Shown: positions 16,753-26,216, counted from the first letter of the stretch. The stretch is 64,000 bases of DNA from Roseobacter sinensis (GCF_025755255.1 NZ_JALIEB010000004.1:248001-312000), one strand, 5' to 3'. Program-made: numbers and translations. Notes: generated by a model from the sequence alone, not told the origin.

Positions 16753-17475
16753 ATGTGCTGGAGTCTGGAGGCCTCGGCGGCCATGGTCGTCGCGGGTGCC
16801 GCCGCCACCGGCGTTGCGCACCGACAGGGACAGCCCACTGCAATCTGGGCGACGCTGGGCTATTTCACCGTCATGGAGGCGCTGCAGGTGGCCGGCTATA
16901 TGGTCGTGGACCGCTGCGGGACGGCGCAGAACCAGGCGGTCACCCTGCTCTCCTATCTCCACATCGTGTTTCAACCGCTCTTCATAAATGCCTTCGCGAT
17001 GGAGCTTGTGCCGGCGCCGGTGAAGCAGCGGGTCCGGGTGTGGGTCTTCGGGCTCTGTGCTCTTTCGTCAGCGGTGATGCTGGCCCAGATCATACCCTGG
17101 CCCGCGCTCGGGGCGTGTATTCCCGGGACTCCGCTGTGTGGGCAGAGCTATTGCACTGCCTCGGGAAACTGGCACATCGCATGGCACATTCCCTACAACG
17201 GTCTGATGGTGCCCGTGGATGGGATGGTCGGCTCACAATCGGGGTTTCCGAGCTATATGGCGACCGTCTTCCTGTTGCCGCTCCTTTACGGCGCGTGGCG
17301 CTTCGTGCTGCTGCACGCGGCCGCCGGGCCGGCGTTGGCCTGGGCGCTGACCAGCAATCCTAATGAGATGCCGGCCGTCTGGTGCCTGTTCTCGATCGCG
17401 ATCCTCTGCATCAGCCTCAGCCCGCTCGTGCGGCGGTCCATGACGTCACGCAGCTGGTGGGGTGTTCCGGTCTAG
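16753..17475 (+). CDS. Six-to-seven-helix membrane protein, DUF5765-like
   Basis: A 240-aa integral membrane protein. It starts MCWSLEASAAMVVAGAAATG and has hydrophobic segments near 8-24, 35-52, 60-85, 95-115, 170-195 and 210-225. A cysteine/tryptophan-rich loop lies at 120-145 (CIPGTPLCGQSYC, then WHIAWHIPYN). I associate the MCWS-A-AS start with the uncharacterised DUF5765 family of Rhodobacterales, from memory. It starts 3 bp after cbpM, in the same operon, and its last 30 bp overlap the convergent arcC gene. Function unknown. Confidence 0.75.
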   Translation: MCWSLEASAAMVVAGAAATGVAHRQGQPTAIWATLGYFTVMEALQVAGYMVVDRCGTAQNQAVTLLSYLHIVFQPLFINAFAMELVPAPVKQRVRVWVFGLCALSSAVMLAQIIPWPALGACIPGTPLCGQSYCTASGNWHIAWHIPYNGLMVPVDGMVGSQSGFPSYMATVFLLPLLYGAWRFVLLHAAAGPALAWALTSNPNEMPAVWCLFSIAILCISLSPLVRRSMTSRSWWGVPV

Positions 17476-18360
17476 GCTGACACGGGTGCCGCGGGTGCCC
17501 GCAACCAGCTCGATGGTGTCGGACAGGCGCCCGATCGCAGCAAACCCGCCGGTGGCCTCGGCGAACTCGCAGGCGGCATCGACCTTCGGGCCCATCGACC
17601 CGGCGGGAAAGGCCATGGCGCACAGCTCCGCCGGTGTCGCGTGGCGGATCAGGCGGGCATCGGGCGTTCCCCAATCCGCAAAGACGCCCTCGACATCGGT
17701 GAGCATCAGGTAACCGTCAGCGCCCAAAGCGCGGGCAAGGAGCCCGCTGGCGTGATCCTTGTCGATCACCGCTTCGATGCCAATCAAGGCGCCATCCGGG
17801 GTCTGGACCACCGGTATCCCGCCACCGCCCGCACAAATCACCACCACCCCCTGGTCAAGCAGAAGGCGGATCACCTCCAGTTCGAGGATGCGCTGCGGGC
17901 GCGGCGAGGGCACGGTGCGGCGCAGATGCGACCCGTCCCGGCCCATGGTCCACCCGCGCGCGGCACTCAGCCGGGTTGCCTCGGCGTCGGTGTAGACGGG
18001 GCCGATGAACTTGGTGGGGGTCCGAAACGCCGGGTCTGCGGGATCGACCTCGATCTGCGTCAGCAGCGTCGCATAGTTGCGCTCCGGCACATGCGCGTTG
18101 TCGAGCTCCTGCTGCAGCACGTAGCCGATCATGCCGTCGGTCTCGGCGCCCAGCACGTCGAGCGGGAAGCCGCCCCCCTGAAGCGCCAGATACCCGACCT
18201 GCGGGCCATTGCCATGGGTGATCACGACGTCATGGCCCGCGTCGAGCAGCCGGGACAGCGCCTGCGCTGCGCCGCGGATACTGGCGCGCTGGCTTTCGGC
18301 GGTGAAGGGCTCTCCGCGGAGCGACAGGGCGTTTCCGCCCAGGGCGACGACAAGTCTCAT
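17446..18360 (-). CDS. arcC: Carbamate kinase
   Basis: A 304-aa protein that transfers phosphate from carbamoyl-phosphate to ADP, the ATP-yielding last step of arginine deimination. Family motifs are VVALGGNAL at the start, VITHGNGPQVG, VVICAGGGGIPVV, and GSMGPKVDAACEFAE near the C-terminus. Length matches the usual about 300-310 aa. The start codon abuts the arcB stop with no spacing. It is the last gene of the antiporter-arcA-arcB-arcC operon. Confidence 0.96.
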   Translation of the reverse strand: MRLVVALGGNALSLRGEPFTAESQRASIRGAAQALSRLLDAGHDVVITHGNGPQVGYLALQGGGFPLDVLGAETDGMIGYVLQQELDNAHVPERNYATLLTQIEVDPADPAFRTPTKFIGPVYTDAEATRLSAARGWTMGRDGSHLRRTVPSPRPQRILELEVIRLLLDQGVVVICAGGGGIPVVQTPDGALIGIEAVIDKDHASGLLARALGADGYLMLTDVEGVFADWGTPDARLIRHATPAELCAMAFPAGSMGPKVDAACEFAEATGGFAAIGRLSDTIELVAGTRGTRVSLDRNTPPAA

Positions 18361-19362
18361 TCAGGACCCCAGCGTTGCCACGAGCACGGATTTGATCGTG
18401 TGCATTCGGTTTTCCGCCTGATCGAAGACCACCGAGGCCGGGCTTTCGAAGACCTCCTCGGTGACCTCCATGGCGTCGATCCCGAAACGGTCACGGATCT
18501 GCGCACCGACCTCGGTTTCGGTGTTGTGGAACGCGGGCAGGCAGTGCAGAAACTTGCTGTGCGGAGTGCCGGTCATCGCCATCACCTCGGCGTTCACCTG
18601 GTAGGGCATCAAGAGCTTGATGCGGTCGGCCCAGGCGTCTTCCGGATCGCCCATCGACAGCCAGACATCCGTATAGAGGAAATCGCAGCCGTTGACCCCT
18701 TGTTGCACATCCTCGGTCAGCAGGATGCGCGCGCCGGACCGCTTGGCTTCGGCGAGGGCCTCGTCCACGATGGATTTGTCGGGCCACAGCGACTTGGGCC
18801 CACAGAGCCGCACGTCCATGCCGAGCTTGGCTGCACCGATCAGCAGGCTGTCCCCCATGTTGTTGCCGACATCGCCGAGAAAGCAAAAGGCGATCTCGGG
18901 CAGCGGCTTGTGAACATGTTCGGTCATGGTCAGCACATCGGCGAGGATCTGAGTCGGGTGGAACTCGTCCGTCAGACCGTTGTAGACGGGCACCCCCGAC
19001 CAGCGCGCCAGCGTCTCGACCACCGATTGGCCAAAGCCGCGGTACTCGATGGCATCGTACATGCGGCCCAGCACGCGCGCCGTGTCCTTGATGCTCTCTT
19101 TCTTGCCGATGTGGCTTCCGGATGGGCCCAGATAGGTGACATGGGCGCCCTGATCATGGGCGGCCACCTCGAAGCCCACGCGGGTGCGGGTGGAATCCTT
19201 CTCGAAGATCAGGGCGAGTTCCCGCCCCTTCAGCGTCTGGCGCTCCGTGCCTGCGTATTTCGCGGCTTTCAAATCGGCCGCCAGCTTCAGCAGGAAGCGG
19301 ATATCCTGGGCGGTGAAATCGCGCAGGCTGAGAAAGGAGCGGTTCTTGAGGTTGTAGGCCAT
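18361..19362 (-). CDS. arcB: Ornithine carbamoyltransferase, catabolic
   Basis: A 333-aa enzyme that phosphorolyses citrulline to ornithine and carbamoyl-phosphate. Carbamoyl-phosphate motif STRTR lies in [19 protein letters not shown] follows, and the catalytic HCLP motif is in LHCLPAFHN. The protein is of ArgF/ArcB size. Position between arcA and arcC shows the catabolic role, although anabolic argF cannot be excluded by residues alone. Spacing is 3 bp to arcA and 0 bp to arcC. Confidence 0.95.
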   Translation of the reverse strand: MAYNLKNRSFLSLRDFTAQDIRFLLKLAADLKAAKYAGTERQTLKGRELALIFEKDSTRTRVGFEVAAHDQGAHVTYLGPSGSHIGKKESIKDTARVLGRMYDAIEYRGFGQSVVETLARWSGVPVYNGLTDEFHPTQILADVLTMTEHVHKPLPEIAFCFLGDVGNNMGDSLLIGAAKLGMDVRLCGPKSLWPDKSIVDEALAEAKRSGARILLTEDVQQGVNGCDFLYTDVWLSMGDPEDAWADRIKLLMPYQVNAEVMAMTGTPHSKFLHCLPAFHNTETEVGAQIRDRFGIDAMEVTEEVFESPASVVFDQAENRMHTIKSVLVATLGS

Positions 19363-19365
19363 GTC

Positions 19366-20589
19366 TTACTCCACAGGGTCACGTGAAATCGGGCAGGTCA
19401 TGCAATGGCCGCCGCCGCGGCCGCGGCCCAGTTCGGCACCGGGGATCGTGATCACCTCGATCCCGGCCTTGCGCAGCAGCGTATTGGTGTGGACGTTGCG
19501 GTCGTAAGCGACGACAACGCCCGGCTCCAGGGCGACGACATTGTTTCCGTCGTCCCATTGCTCGCGCTCTTTCTCGAACTGGTCGCCGCCGGTGCCGACG
19601 ACCCGCAGCGTCTTGAGGCCGAGGGCCTCTTCGACCATTTCGTAGATGCTTTTCGACTGCTCCTCGGCCCGCAGCCCGCGCTTGTCGTCGGGCCGAAGCG
19701 AAAAGCATCGGATCTTGTCGGCGACGGCGGCATAGCTGGTCACCAGATCTACATCGCAGAAGGAGAAAACGGTATCGAGATGCATCGCGGCACGGGTGCT
19801 CGGCATCTGGCAGGCGACGACGCGTTCGGCGGCCTCATGGCGGAAGAGCGACACCGCAAGCTGCCCGACCGCCTGCGGCGTCGTCCGCTCGCCCATGCCG
19901 ATCAGAACGCAGCCCTGTCCGATGGGCATCACGTCGCCGCCCTCCAGCGTCGCGGGGCCGAAATCCTGATCGGGGTGGCCCCACCAGACAGGCGGTTTGG
20001 CCTTGAATCTGGCGTGGAACTTATAGATCGCCGCGGCGATCAGCGTCTCCTGTTGACGCGCCGGCCAGTGCATCGGGTTCAGCGTCAGCCCGCCGTAGAT
20101 CCAGCTGCTGGTGTCGCGGGTGAAGAGCAGGTTCGGCAGCGGCGGCAGCACGAAACCGTCCGGCCCCAGGAAGCGCCCGAACATGCTGGTCGGCGCAAAG
20201 GGCAGATCCTGCACCGCGATGCCGCCCATCAGGTGCCGGGCCAGCGCCGGCGCCTGCATCTCGTCCAGCCAGCTGCGCAACTCGTCCATCATGCCGACGC
20301 CGATGTGGTCTTCGGTGATCCGGCGATCCAGCAGCCATCGGCGCGCATCGGGCTGATCCAGTATTTCTGTCAGCAGATCATGCTGATCCAGCACCTCGAC
20401 CCCGCGATCCCGCATCTTGTCGCAGAAGGCGAAGTGATCCTTGCGCGCCTCGTCGACCCAGAGCACATCGTCAAAGAGCAGCGCATCGCAGGTGGCAGGC
20501 GTCAGCCGCTCGTGTGCGAGCCCCGGTCGCGAGACCAGCACGGTGTGCAGCCTGCCCACCTCGGAATGGACACCGAGCGGGGCGGTCAC
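19366..20589 (-). CDS. arcA: Arginine deiminase
   Basis: A 407-aa enzyme that hydrolyses arginine to citrulline and ammonia. The amidinotransferase-fold residues are visible: LEGGDVMPI, the histidine motif MHLDTVFSF, and the nucleophile cysteine in [12 protein letters not shown] near the C-terminus. The GTG at 20589 is the start. It overlaps the antiporter stop (GTGA), and the following residues ([18 protein letters not shown]) begin the family homology. In the next step arcB splits citrulline. Confidence 0.96.
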   Translation of the reverse strand: MTAPLGVHSEVGRLHTVLVSRPGLAHERLTPATCDALLFDDVLWVDEARKDHFAFCDKMRDRGVEVLDQHDLLTEILDQPDARRWLLDRRITEDHIGVGMMDELRSWLDEMQAPALARHLMGGIAVQDLPFAPTSMFGRFLGPDGFVLPPLPNLLFTRDTSSWIYGGLTLNPMHWPARQQETLIAAAIYKFHARFKAKPPVWWGHPDQDFGPATLEGGDVMPIGQGCVLIGMGERTTPQAVGQLAVSLFRHEAAERVVACQMPSTRAAMHLDTVFSFCDVDLVTSYAAVADKIRCFSLRPDDKRGLRAEEQSKSIYEMVEEALGLKTLRVVGTGGDQFEKEREQWDDGNNVVALEPGVVVAYDRNVHTNTLLRKAGIEVITIPGAELGRGRGGGHCMTCPISRDPVE

Positions 20590-22031
20590 AGGAGCACCGC
20601 GGCGCTGAGCAGCGCCATCGAGATCAAGGACAGCAGCACCAGCAAAGGCCAGACGAACCGCAGCCAGCGATTGTAGGGCACGCGCCCGATGGCGAGCCCG
20701 CCGACAACGACCGCATAGGTCGGCGCGACCAGGTTGGTGATGCCGATGGCGGTCTGGAAGGCGGTGACAGCGAGATCGCGGCCGACACCGGCGAAGTCGG
20801 AGAGCGGGGCGAGGATCGGCATCGAGAGCACGGCGAGGCCGGAGGTCGAGGGCACCAGAAAGCTCATCAGGGCCTCGACCGCGAAAAGCGCGTTCACGAA
20901 GGCGACGTCGGACATGCCCGCGATCCAGCCCTCGAAGGTAAAGAGGATCGTATCGGTGATGCGGCCCTGATCCATGACGATAACGATGCCGCGCGCCAGC
21001 CCGATCACCAGTGCCACGCCGAGAAGGTCGCGCGCGCCGTCGACAAAGGCGCTGGTGAAGCGCTTCTCGCCCAACCACGCCAGGATCCCGATCAGGATCG
21101 AAGCGCCGAGAAAGAGCGCCGACATTTCCGCCATCCACCAGCCTTGCGCGGCCACACCCCAGACCATGACGCCGAAGGTCGCGGCAAAGACCACAAGGAT
21201 CAGCAGTTGCAGTGCCGTGAGCGGCCTGTCGGAGGCATGGCCCGCGCCCTGAAGGAAGTGCGCTTCGTTTGCCTCTTTCATGTCGGCGACGAGCGACCGG
21301 CCTGGGTCGCGGCGCACGCGTTCGGCATAGCGCATGACATAGGCAACCGCGGTGATCCAGCTGAGACCGAGGATCGCAAAGCGCAATCCCATCCCTTCGG
21401 TGAAGGCAATGCCCGCGGCATCCGAGGCGATCGCGGTCGAGAAGGGGTTGATGGTGGAGCCGATCACACCAACGCCCGCGCCCAGCATGATGACGGCGAC
21501 GCCGGTCAGCGCGTCATAGCCCGCCGCGATCAGGACCGGGATCAGCAGCACGTAGAAGGCGAGCGTTTCCTCCGCCATGCCGTAGGTCGTGCCTCCGGCG
21601 GCAAAGAGCGCCATCATGATGGGGATAATCCATTTCTCCCGCCCCTTCAGGCGGCGCATGGCGCGGGCGATGCCGGTGTCGATGGCGCCGGTGGCGGTGA
21701 CAACCCCGAGAAAGCCGCCGACGATCAGCACGAAGAGCGAGACGTCGATCGCATTGGCTTCATAAGAGCTTGGATCGTAGAACCCCGCAATCGGCGCCAT
21801 GAGCACCTGAAGCGGGCTTTGGGGGGCGGCCTCGACCGGGCGGTAGCTGCCCGGCACTGGCACCTCCCGGCCAAGTGCTGCGTTGACCGCCCGGTCGTAT
21901 TCGCCTGCGGGGATTAGCCATGTCAGCGCGGCCATCAGCACGATCAGCGCAAAAAGGATTGTGTAGGCCGAGGGAAACCGGCCCTCAGCCGCCGGGGCCG
22001 GCGTGGGCTGAGACGGGGCGGGTTCGTCCAT
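20586..22031 (-). CDS. YfcC-family basic amino-acid antiporter, probable arginine/ornithine exchanger
   Basis: A 481-aa membrane protein with 11-13 predicted helices. The sequence ([81 protein letters not shown]) fits the YfcC/DcuC-like family, not the APC-type ArcD. Its place at the head of arcABC makes arginine/ornithine exchange the likely role. The start is ATG 22031, with AGGAGACG upstream; a 51-bp longer frame lacks a ribosome site. A USP gene ends 148 bp upstream on the same strand. Confidence 0.88.
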   Translation of the reverse strand: MDEPAPSQPTPAPAAEGRFPSAYTILFALIVLMAALTWLIPAGEYDRAVNAALGREVPVPGSYRPVEAAPQSPLQVLMAPIAGFYDPSSYEANAIDVSLFVLIVGGFLGVVTATGAIDTGIARAMRRLKGREKWIIPIMMALFAAGGTTYGMAEETLAFYVLLIPVLIAAGYDALTGVAVIMLGAGVGVIGSTINPFSTAIASDAAGIAFTEGMGLRFAILGLSWITAVAYVMRYAERVRRDPGRSLVADMKEANEAHFLQGAGHASDRPLTALQLLILVVFAATFGVMVWGVAAQGWWMAEMSALFLGASILIGILAWLGEKRFTSAFVDGARDLLGVALVIGLARGIVIVMDQGRITDTILFTFEGWIAGMSDVAFVNALFAVEALMSFLVPSTSGLAVLSMPILAPLSDFAGVGRDLAVTAFQTAIGITNLVAPTYAVVVGGLAIGRVPYNRWLRFVWPLLVLLSLISMALLSAAVLL

Positions 22032-22178
22032 GGTTGGCGTCTCCTGTGTGGCTTGAGCCGCGCGGAAGGGTGAATGAGCCACCGCGCGTCAGGGTGAGGC
22101 GGGTCGATCCCGGATGACCGATCCATGGCTGGCGTGATCCGTACGCCCCTGTGGATCAGGTGCCGGGGCCGGGGCGGA

Positions 22179-23018
22179 TCATTTGCTGAAGAGGACCGGC
22201 AGCTTTGCGTCTCTCAGCAACGCATGCGTCGTTGCACCAATGACAAAATCGTAGGCCTTGGAGTGGCCGAAGGCCCCCGTGACGATCAGGTCCGCGCCCT
22301 TCTCGAAAGCAACGCTGTTGAGCGTCTCGGCGATGCTGCTGCCGCGCAAGGGCTGATGTGTCAGCGTCGCCTTCAGACCGTGACGGGCGTACATTTCCAC
22401 GACATCGAGGCCATCGGAATCCGTCAGCGCGTCCTTCGGCGGCTCGCCGACCCGCAGCACGGTGATGGCGGCCCCGCTGTCGGCGATGCTCAGAAGGTCA
22501 TGCGATGCCCGCGCCGCCTCGCGCGTGTCGCTCCATCCAACCAGAATGTTCCGGCCGATCTCCGGCCCGTCATAGTCCAGCGGAACGACGATCACGGGGC
22601 GGCCGCTGTCGCGGATGACCTGCGCCTGTGCGTTGCGTTGGTCGTAGCGGTCGACCGCGCGGTCTTCATGCGACATGATCACCAGATCCGCGGCCCGGGC
22701 GCTCTCGATCATCCGCTCGGCGGCCGAGACGGCTTCAGTCCGGACGAGCCGGAACGCGCTGGGAAAATCCTCGTTTTCGGTATGCTTGCCGAACACCGCC
22801 TTGATGTCGGCCGCCTCCTTCCGCTGGCTTTCGTTGAAGGCCTCGAAGGCGACGTCCGGAATGTGCATGGCGATCCCGGGGTAAACCACCAGCGCCTCGA
22901 TGGTATGAAGCGCGGTCAGATGAGCGCCATGCTTGCGCGCGAGCGGAACCGCAACCTTCATCAGGGTCTCGGCGTGGGCGGGCGTCGTGAGGCAGACGAG
23001 CAGTGTTTTCAGGCGCAT
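22179..23018 (-). CDS. Universal stress protein, tandem-domain type
   Basis: A 279-aa tandem Usp protein. The first domain starts MRLKTLLVCLTTPAHAETLMK, and the second carries GADLIVTGAFGHSKAYDFVIGATTHALL. GWSDTREAARASHDLL opens domain 2. An AAGGAAAAGA ribosome site precedes ATG 23018. It lies 54 bp after hsp20 and upstream of the arginine deiminase genes, all on one strand, so it may be part of a six-gene transcript headed by the perfect box 3. Confidence 0.9.
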   Translation of the reverse strand: MRLKTLLVCLTTPAHAETLMKVAVPLARKHGAHLTALHTIEALVVYPGIAMHIPDVAFEAFNESQRKEAADIKAVFGKHTENEDFPSAFRLVRTEAVSAAERMIESARAADLVIMSHEDRAVDRYDQRNAQAQVIRDSGRPVIVVPLDYDGPEIGRNILVGWSDTREAARASHDLLSIADSGAAITVLRVGEPPKDALTDSDGLDVVEMYARHGLKATLTHQPLRGSSIAETLNSVAFEKGADLIVTGAFGHSKAYDFVIGATTHALLRDAKLPVLFSK

Positions 23019-23072
23019 GGGTCTTTTCCTTCTGGAGGTGACGCCGGGCGCGGATCGCACCCGACGGCGGGA

Positions 23073-23558
23073 TCAGCTCTTGCTGATGTCGATCTTCCGA
23101 ATGCCGGATTTCGCCGCGGCCGGTTTGGCAATCCGCAGCTTCAGCACGCCATCGCTGAAACTGGCCTCAACGGCCTCGTCGTCCGGATGGAAGCCCAAGG
23201 GGATCTGACGGCGGAAACTGCCGTATTGACGCTCGATCCGGTGATAGCCCTCTTTTTCGTCCTTGTGCTCCGAGCTTTTCTTCCCCTTCAGGGTCAGCAC
23301 ATCGCCCGAGATGAACGCGTCGAGGTCCTCTTCGCGCACGCCGGGCACCTCGGCGCTGATCTCAACCGCATCCTCGCGTTCCACCACATCGATCGCTGGG
23401 AACATGGCGGTGCCGAAGGCCATGGAGTCGGCGGTTTCGGGTCCGGGAAAGCCCGCTCGAAACTGGTCGATCAGGCGATTTATCTCCCGTTGAAACGAGG
23501 GAAAAAATGGCGATGTGTCGGACTCTGGCGGCAAGCCCGGCAACGACTGTCGTGACAT
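23073..23558 (-). CDS. Small heat-shock protein Hsp20
   Basis: A 161-aa ATP-independent holdase. The alpha-crystallin domain at about residues 50-150 includes AVEISAEVPGVREEDLDAFI, the LTLKGKK strand and the GVLKLRIAKP end strand (usual G-V-L motif). The N-terminal arm (SPFFPSFQREINRLIDQF) is typical. A GAGGAGAGAT ribosome site precedes ATG 23558. A perfect FixK/FNR box lies 78 bp upstream with a well-placed TAGGAA -10. Confidence 0.95.
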   Translation of the reverse strand: MSRQSLPGLPPESDTSPFFPSFQREINRLIDQFRAGFPGPETADSMAFGTAMFPAIDVVEREDAVEISAEVPGVREEDLDAFISGDVLTLKGKKSSEHKDEKEGYHRIERQYGSFRRQIPLGFHPDDEAVEASFSDGVLKLRIAKPAAAKSGIRKIDISKS

Positions 23559-23635
23559 GATATCTCTCCTCTTTCTGGAATGCTGGGCACGGCGTGCGTG
23601 CTGTCGTCTTCCTAGCGAATTGCGGCGCGTTGCGA

Positions 23636-23649
23636 TTGATCGGGATCAA
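23636..23649. promoter_or_regulatory. FixK/FNR-like box 3, perfect
   Basis: TTGATCGGGATCAA is a 10 of 10 match to TTGAT-N4-ATCAA. It serves divergent hsp20 and the polymer-forming protein gene. -10-like hexamers TAGTCA (23671-23676, plus) and TAGGAA (23614-23609, minus) both begin 28.5 bp from the box centre, as for class II activation at -41.5. Confidence 0.88.
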
Positions 23650-23706
23650 TCGTCCGGTCGCCGCCCGCGGTAGTCAGAGCCTGTGGAGAAAGCCGGGGAG
23701 GTGCCC

Positions 23707-24894
23707 ATGACACGCATGTTTTGCACTGTGCTGATCGGAGCTCTTCTCTGCGGCCCGGTGACTGCGGAGCCGGATGTCCAACGTGCCGACATCGGCGGCG
23801 ACAGCTTCGTCTCCGGGCGGCTTCTGGACGAGACCCTGGAGGCGCCGGGCGACGCCTTTCTCGCAGGCCGGACGGTCCGTGCGCATGGTCGGTCAAACGG
23901 TGACATACATGCGGCGGGCTTTGATGTGACGGTCGACGCGGCCGCCACGGGGGATCTTTATGCCGCCGGGGCTTTCGTTCTGGTGCAGAGCCGGGTCACC
24001 GAGGATCTGACCGCGTCCGGTTTTTCGGTGCGGACGGGCAACGGGTCGGCAATCGGCGGGAACGCGCGGCTCTTCGGGCGGAAGGTGACCATCGAAGGGC
24101 CTATCGACGGCGCCCTGCTCGTCACGGCGCAGGATGTTGTCCTGAACGCCGCGGTGCAGGGCGATGTCCGCATTGTGGCCCAATCCATTGCCTTCGGGCC
24201 TGAAGCACTGGTCGGCGGCACGCTGACCTACAGCGCGCGAGAGCCGGTCACCGTGCCGAACCGCGTGGCCCCGGAGGAGCGCGTGGTATTCGAACGGCTG
24301 AGCGCCTCAGCCGCGCGGGATCGGTGGCGCGAGCTGCGCAAGGAGATGCCGGTGCTGCCGGCCTTTGCCTCGCTGGTCTTCGGGTTCATCGTTTCGCTGC
24401 TGTTCTTCATCGCCCTCGGTGCGCTGATGCTCGGGTTCATGCCAAAGCGGCTCTCTCGGATGCGGCGAAGCATTGCCGCGGCACCGGGGCAGACCCTCGT
24501 GCTGGGGGTGATCGGCCTGTCGATACTCTTCGGACTGGTGCCCATCACCGGCCTCACCATCATCGGCCTGCCCTTCGTGCCCATCGTGTTGCTCTCAATC
24601 GTCGTGGCCTGGACGCTGGGCTATGCGCTGGGAGCCTACAGCGTCGCCATGCGGGTCTGGACCGGCTTTGGCGGTGAGGAAGACCCGAGCCGGTTGACCC
24701 GGCTGAGCGTCTTTGCAGCCGCCATCGTCGTCGTTGCGCTTTTGAACTTCATCCCCTTCGTGGGCTGGGTCGCGAATTACACGCTGGTCCTGCTCGGGCT
24801 CGGTGCGATGACCAGCGCCCTTTTCCACTACATGATCGGAAACCCCGGAGACGCCTTCGACATCGACCTCAAACCTGTCGACGAGCGTAGCTGA
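23707..24894 (+). CDS. Polymer-forming (bactofilin-like) exported membrane protein
   Basis: A 395-aa protein. A signal peptide (residues 1-20, ending TAEP) is followed by a beta-helical repeat domain (25-190) rich in GD/G-A turns (GDAFLAG, GDIHAAGF, GDLYAAGAFV, GNARLFG), similar to bactofilin/polymer-forming domains. Residues 220-380 hold about four to five membrane helices. The beta-helix would be periplasmic, an inversion of classical cytosolic bactofilins. GGGGAGG precedes ATG 23707. FixK-like box 3 lies 58 bp upstream. Confidence 0.75.
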   Translation: MTRMFCTVLIGALLCGPVTAEPDVQRADIGGDSFVSGRLLDETLEAPGDAFLAGRTVRAHGRSNGDIHAAGFDVTVDAAATGDLYAAGAFVLVQSRVTEDLTASGFSVRTGNGSAIGGNARLFGRKVTIEGPIDGALLVTAQDVVLNAAVQGDVRIVAQSIAFGPEALVGGTLTYSAREPVTVPNRVAPEERVVFERLSASAARDRWRELRKEMPVLPAFASLVFGFIVSLLFFIALGALMLGFMPKRLSRMRRSIAAAPGQTLVLGVIGLSILFGLVPITGLTIIGLPFVPIVLLSIVVAWTLGYALGAYSVAMRVWTGFGGEEDPSRLTRLSVFAAAIVVVALLNFIPFVGWVANYTLVLLGLGAMTSALFHYMIGNPGDAFDIDLKPVDERS

Positions 24895-24913
24895 GCAAGA
24901 GAGGAGACGGCCC

Positions 24914-25345
24914 ATGTCTGCCAGAGGATTGGAAGTGATCGACCATTCCATTCAAACGACATACGAGTGGATCAACGAGCTTGGCGGCCGGCTTGGGTGG
25001 TCGTCGGACCGCAGCACGCTGCGGCTTCTCAGAACCACCCTGCGCCATCTGCGCGATCATCTGCTCGTCGACGAGCTGGCGCAGTTCTCGGCTCAGTTGC
25101 CGCTGCTGATCCGCGGCATGCTGTTCGAAGGCTGGGTGCCGAAGGCGACACCGATCAAGGAACGCTCGGCCGAGGACTTCGTGCGCCATATCGAGGCGCA
25201 GTTCGGCGATACGGAAGAATACCGGGGTGTTGCGGACATCACATGCGTCTTCAAGCTTCTGAATGCGAAGATCAGCGCCGGTGAGGTGGAGGACATTCGC
25301 GCGAGCCTGCCATCGGACATCCGCGCGCTTTGGCCGGCACCCTAA
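24914..25345 (+). CDS. DUF2267 protein
   Basis: A 143-aa soluble helical protein of the DUF2267 family. Family features visible are TYEWINELGGRLGW near the start, LRTTLRHLRDHLLVDELAQFSAQLPLLIRGMLFEGW, and the closing VEDIRASLPSDIRALWP. These proteins often accompany stress and oxygen-limitation genes, but no biochemical role is known. It starts 19 bp after the polymer-forming gene, so the pair forms an operon from box 3. Its end overlaps the convergent fixK gene by 4 bp. Confidence 0.85.
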   Translation: MSARGLEVIDHSIQTTYEWINELGGRLGWSSDRSTLRLLRTTLRHLRDHLLVDELAQFSAQLPLLIRGMLFEGWVPKATPIKERSAEDFVRHIEAQFGDTEEYRGVADITCVFKLLNAKISAGEVEDIRASLPSDIRALWPAP

Positions 25346-26052
25346 AGGGCAGAGCCGGCGACACGCACCGGACCGGGTGCGTCGCGCTCGCCAAGTGACA
25401 AGCTCCAGAGCGCCTTCGGACGCCGCACCACGACCGTGTGGATGTTGTGGATATCGATGATCCCGCTCTTGCGCAGCTGCGTCAGGGTCCGACTCACCGT
25501 TTCGGTGGTCAGGCCGAGGAAATCGGCGATGTCGCCCCGGCTCATGGGCAGGGCGATCTGCGTCTCGCCCGCCACCTCCTCCCCGACGCGCTGCATCAGC
25601 ACGCAAAGAAAGGACGCGACCTTTTCCGCCGCGGATTTCTGCCCAAGCATCATGAAATGGTCCTGCATGGCGCTGATCTCACGCAGCGCGGCCTGCAAGA
25701 GGTCGTGATGCAGCTGCGGGTCGCCTTCGCCGCTTTCCAGCATCGATCTGCGGTACGGCTGCAGGCAGGCGTCTTCGAGCACGTCACAGTCGGTGTGATG
25801 CCGCCCGCTGGACGGAAAGCCGACAATGTCGCCGGGATAGCCGAAGGCGATCACCTGGCGGCGGCCGTCTTCCAGGAGCCGTGCAAGCCTCAGGACGCCG
25901 CTTTTGATCTGGTAGAGCCACTCGACCCTGTCACCTTCGAAGTAGAGATGCGCCCCCGCCTTCACGTGAGCGGTCGGTGATCTGGTGATCTTGCTCGAGA
26001 TCGATGCCAGAGGTTCGGGTGTGGTTTGATCGCCGGTGATCGTGACGTACAT
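25342..26052 (-). CDS. fixK: Crp/Fnr-family regulator, FixK type
   Basis: A 236-aa protein with a cNMP-binding-like beta-roll (residues 25-115) and C-terminal winged helix (168-220). The recognition helix LTTETVSRTLTQL keeps E184, S187 and R188, the Fnr/FixK residues that read TTGA half-sites. The only cysteines (89, 96, 150) do not form the N-terminal Fe-S cluster of Fnr, so it cannot be a direct oxygen sensor of that type and is FixK-like. Neighbours are a response regulator and a FixL-like hybrid kinase. It is the best candidate to act at the nine boxes. Confidence 0.85.
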   Translation of the reverse strand: MYVTITGDQTTPEPLASISSKITRSPTAHVKAGAHLYFEGDRVEWLYQIKSGVLRLARLLEDGRRQVIAFGYPGDIVGFPSSGRHHTDCDVLEDACLQPYRRSMLESGEGDPQLHHDLLQAALREISAMQDHFMMLGQKSAAEKVASFLCVLMQRVGEEVAGETQIALPMSRGDIADFLGLTTETVSRTLTQLRKSGIIDIHNIHTVVVRRPKALWSLSLGERDAPGPVRVAGSAL

Positions 26053-26120
26053 GCGTGCGGCCCCCCTCGTTCAACTCGGGGGACGTTGGACACCATCTGT
26101 AAGCTGGGATAGGGTGGCGG

Positions 26121-26136
26121 TGTAAGATTTTGTATC
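26121..26136 (-). promoter_or_regulatory. K-box-like direct repeat upstream of fixK
   Basis: Read in the fixK direction, this is GATACA-N4-CTTACA. It matches the R. etli K-box (GTTACA-N4-GTTACA, recalled from the FxkR literature) at 10 of 12 positions with exact spacing. It lies 69-84 bp upstream of the fixK start, in the 164-bp gap shared with the response-regulator gene, whose product would be the binder. Confidence 0.5.
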
Positions 26137-26216
26137 ATTGTGTAGATGCAGGATCACATCCCAGCCCCCATATATATCTGGAGGGGGCAGGACTGAGGCG
26201 GTCCGAGGGGCGACAT

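Noticed and set aside
18361-19362. Calling the carbamoyltransferase anabolic ArgF
   Set aside because: Residues do not distinguish the two, but tight placement between arcA and arcC favours the catabolic role.
20514-21917. Long plus-strand frame opposite the antiporter and arginine deiminase genes
   Set aside because: Low-complexity, charged antisense of high-GC coding DNA; a shadow of the real minus-strand genes.
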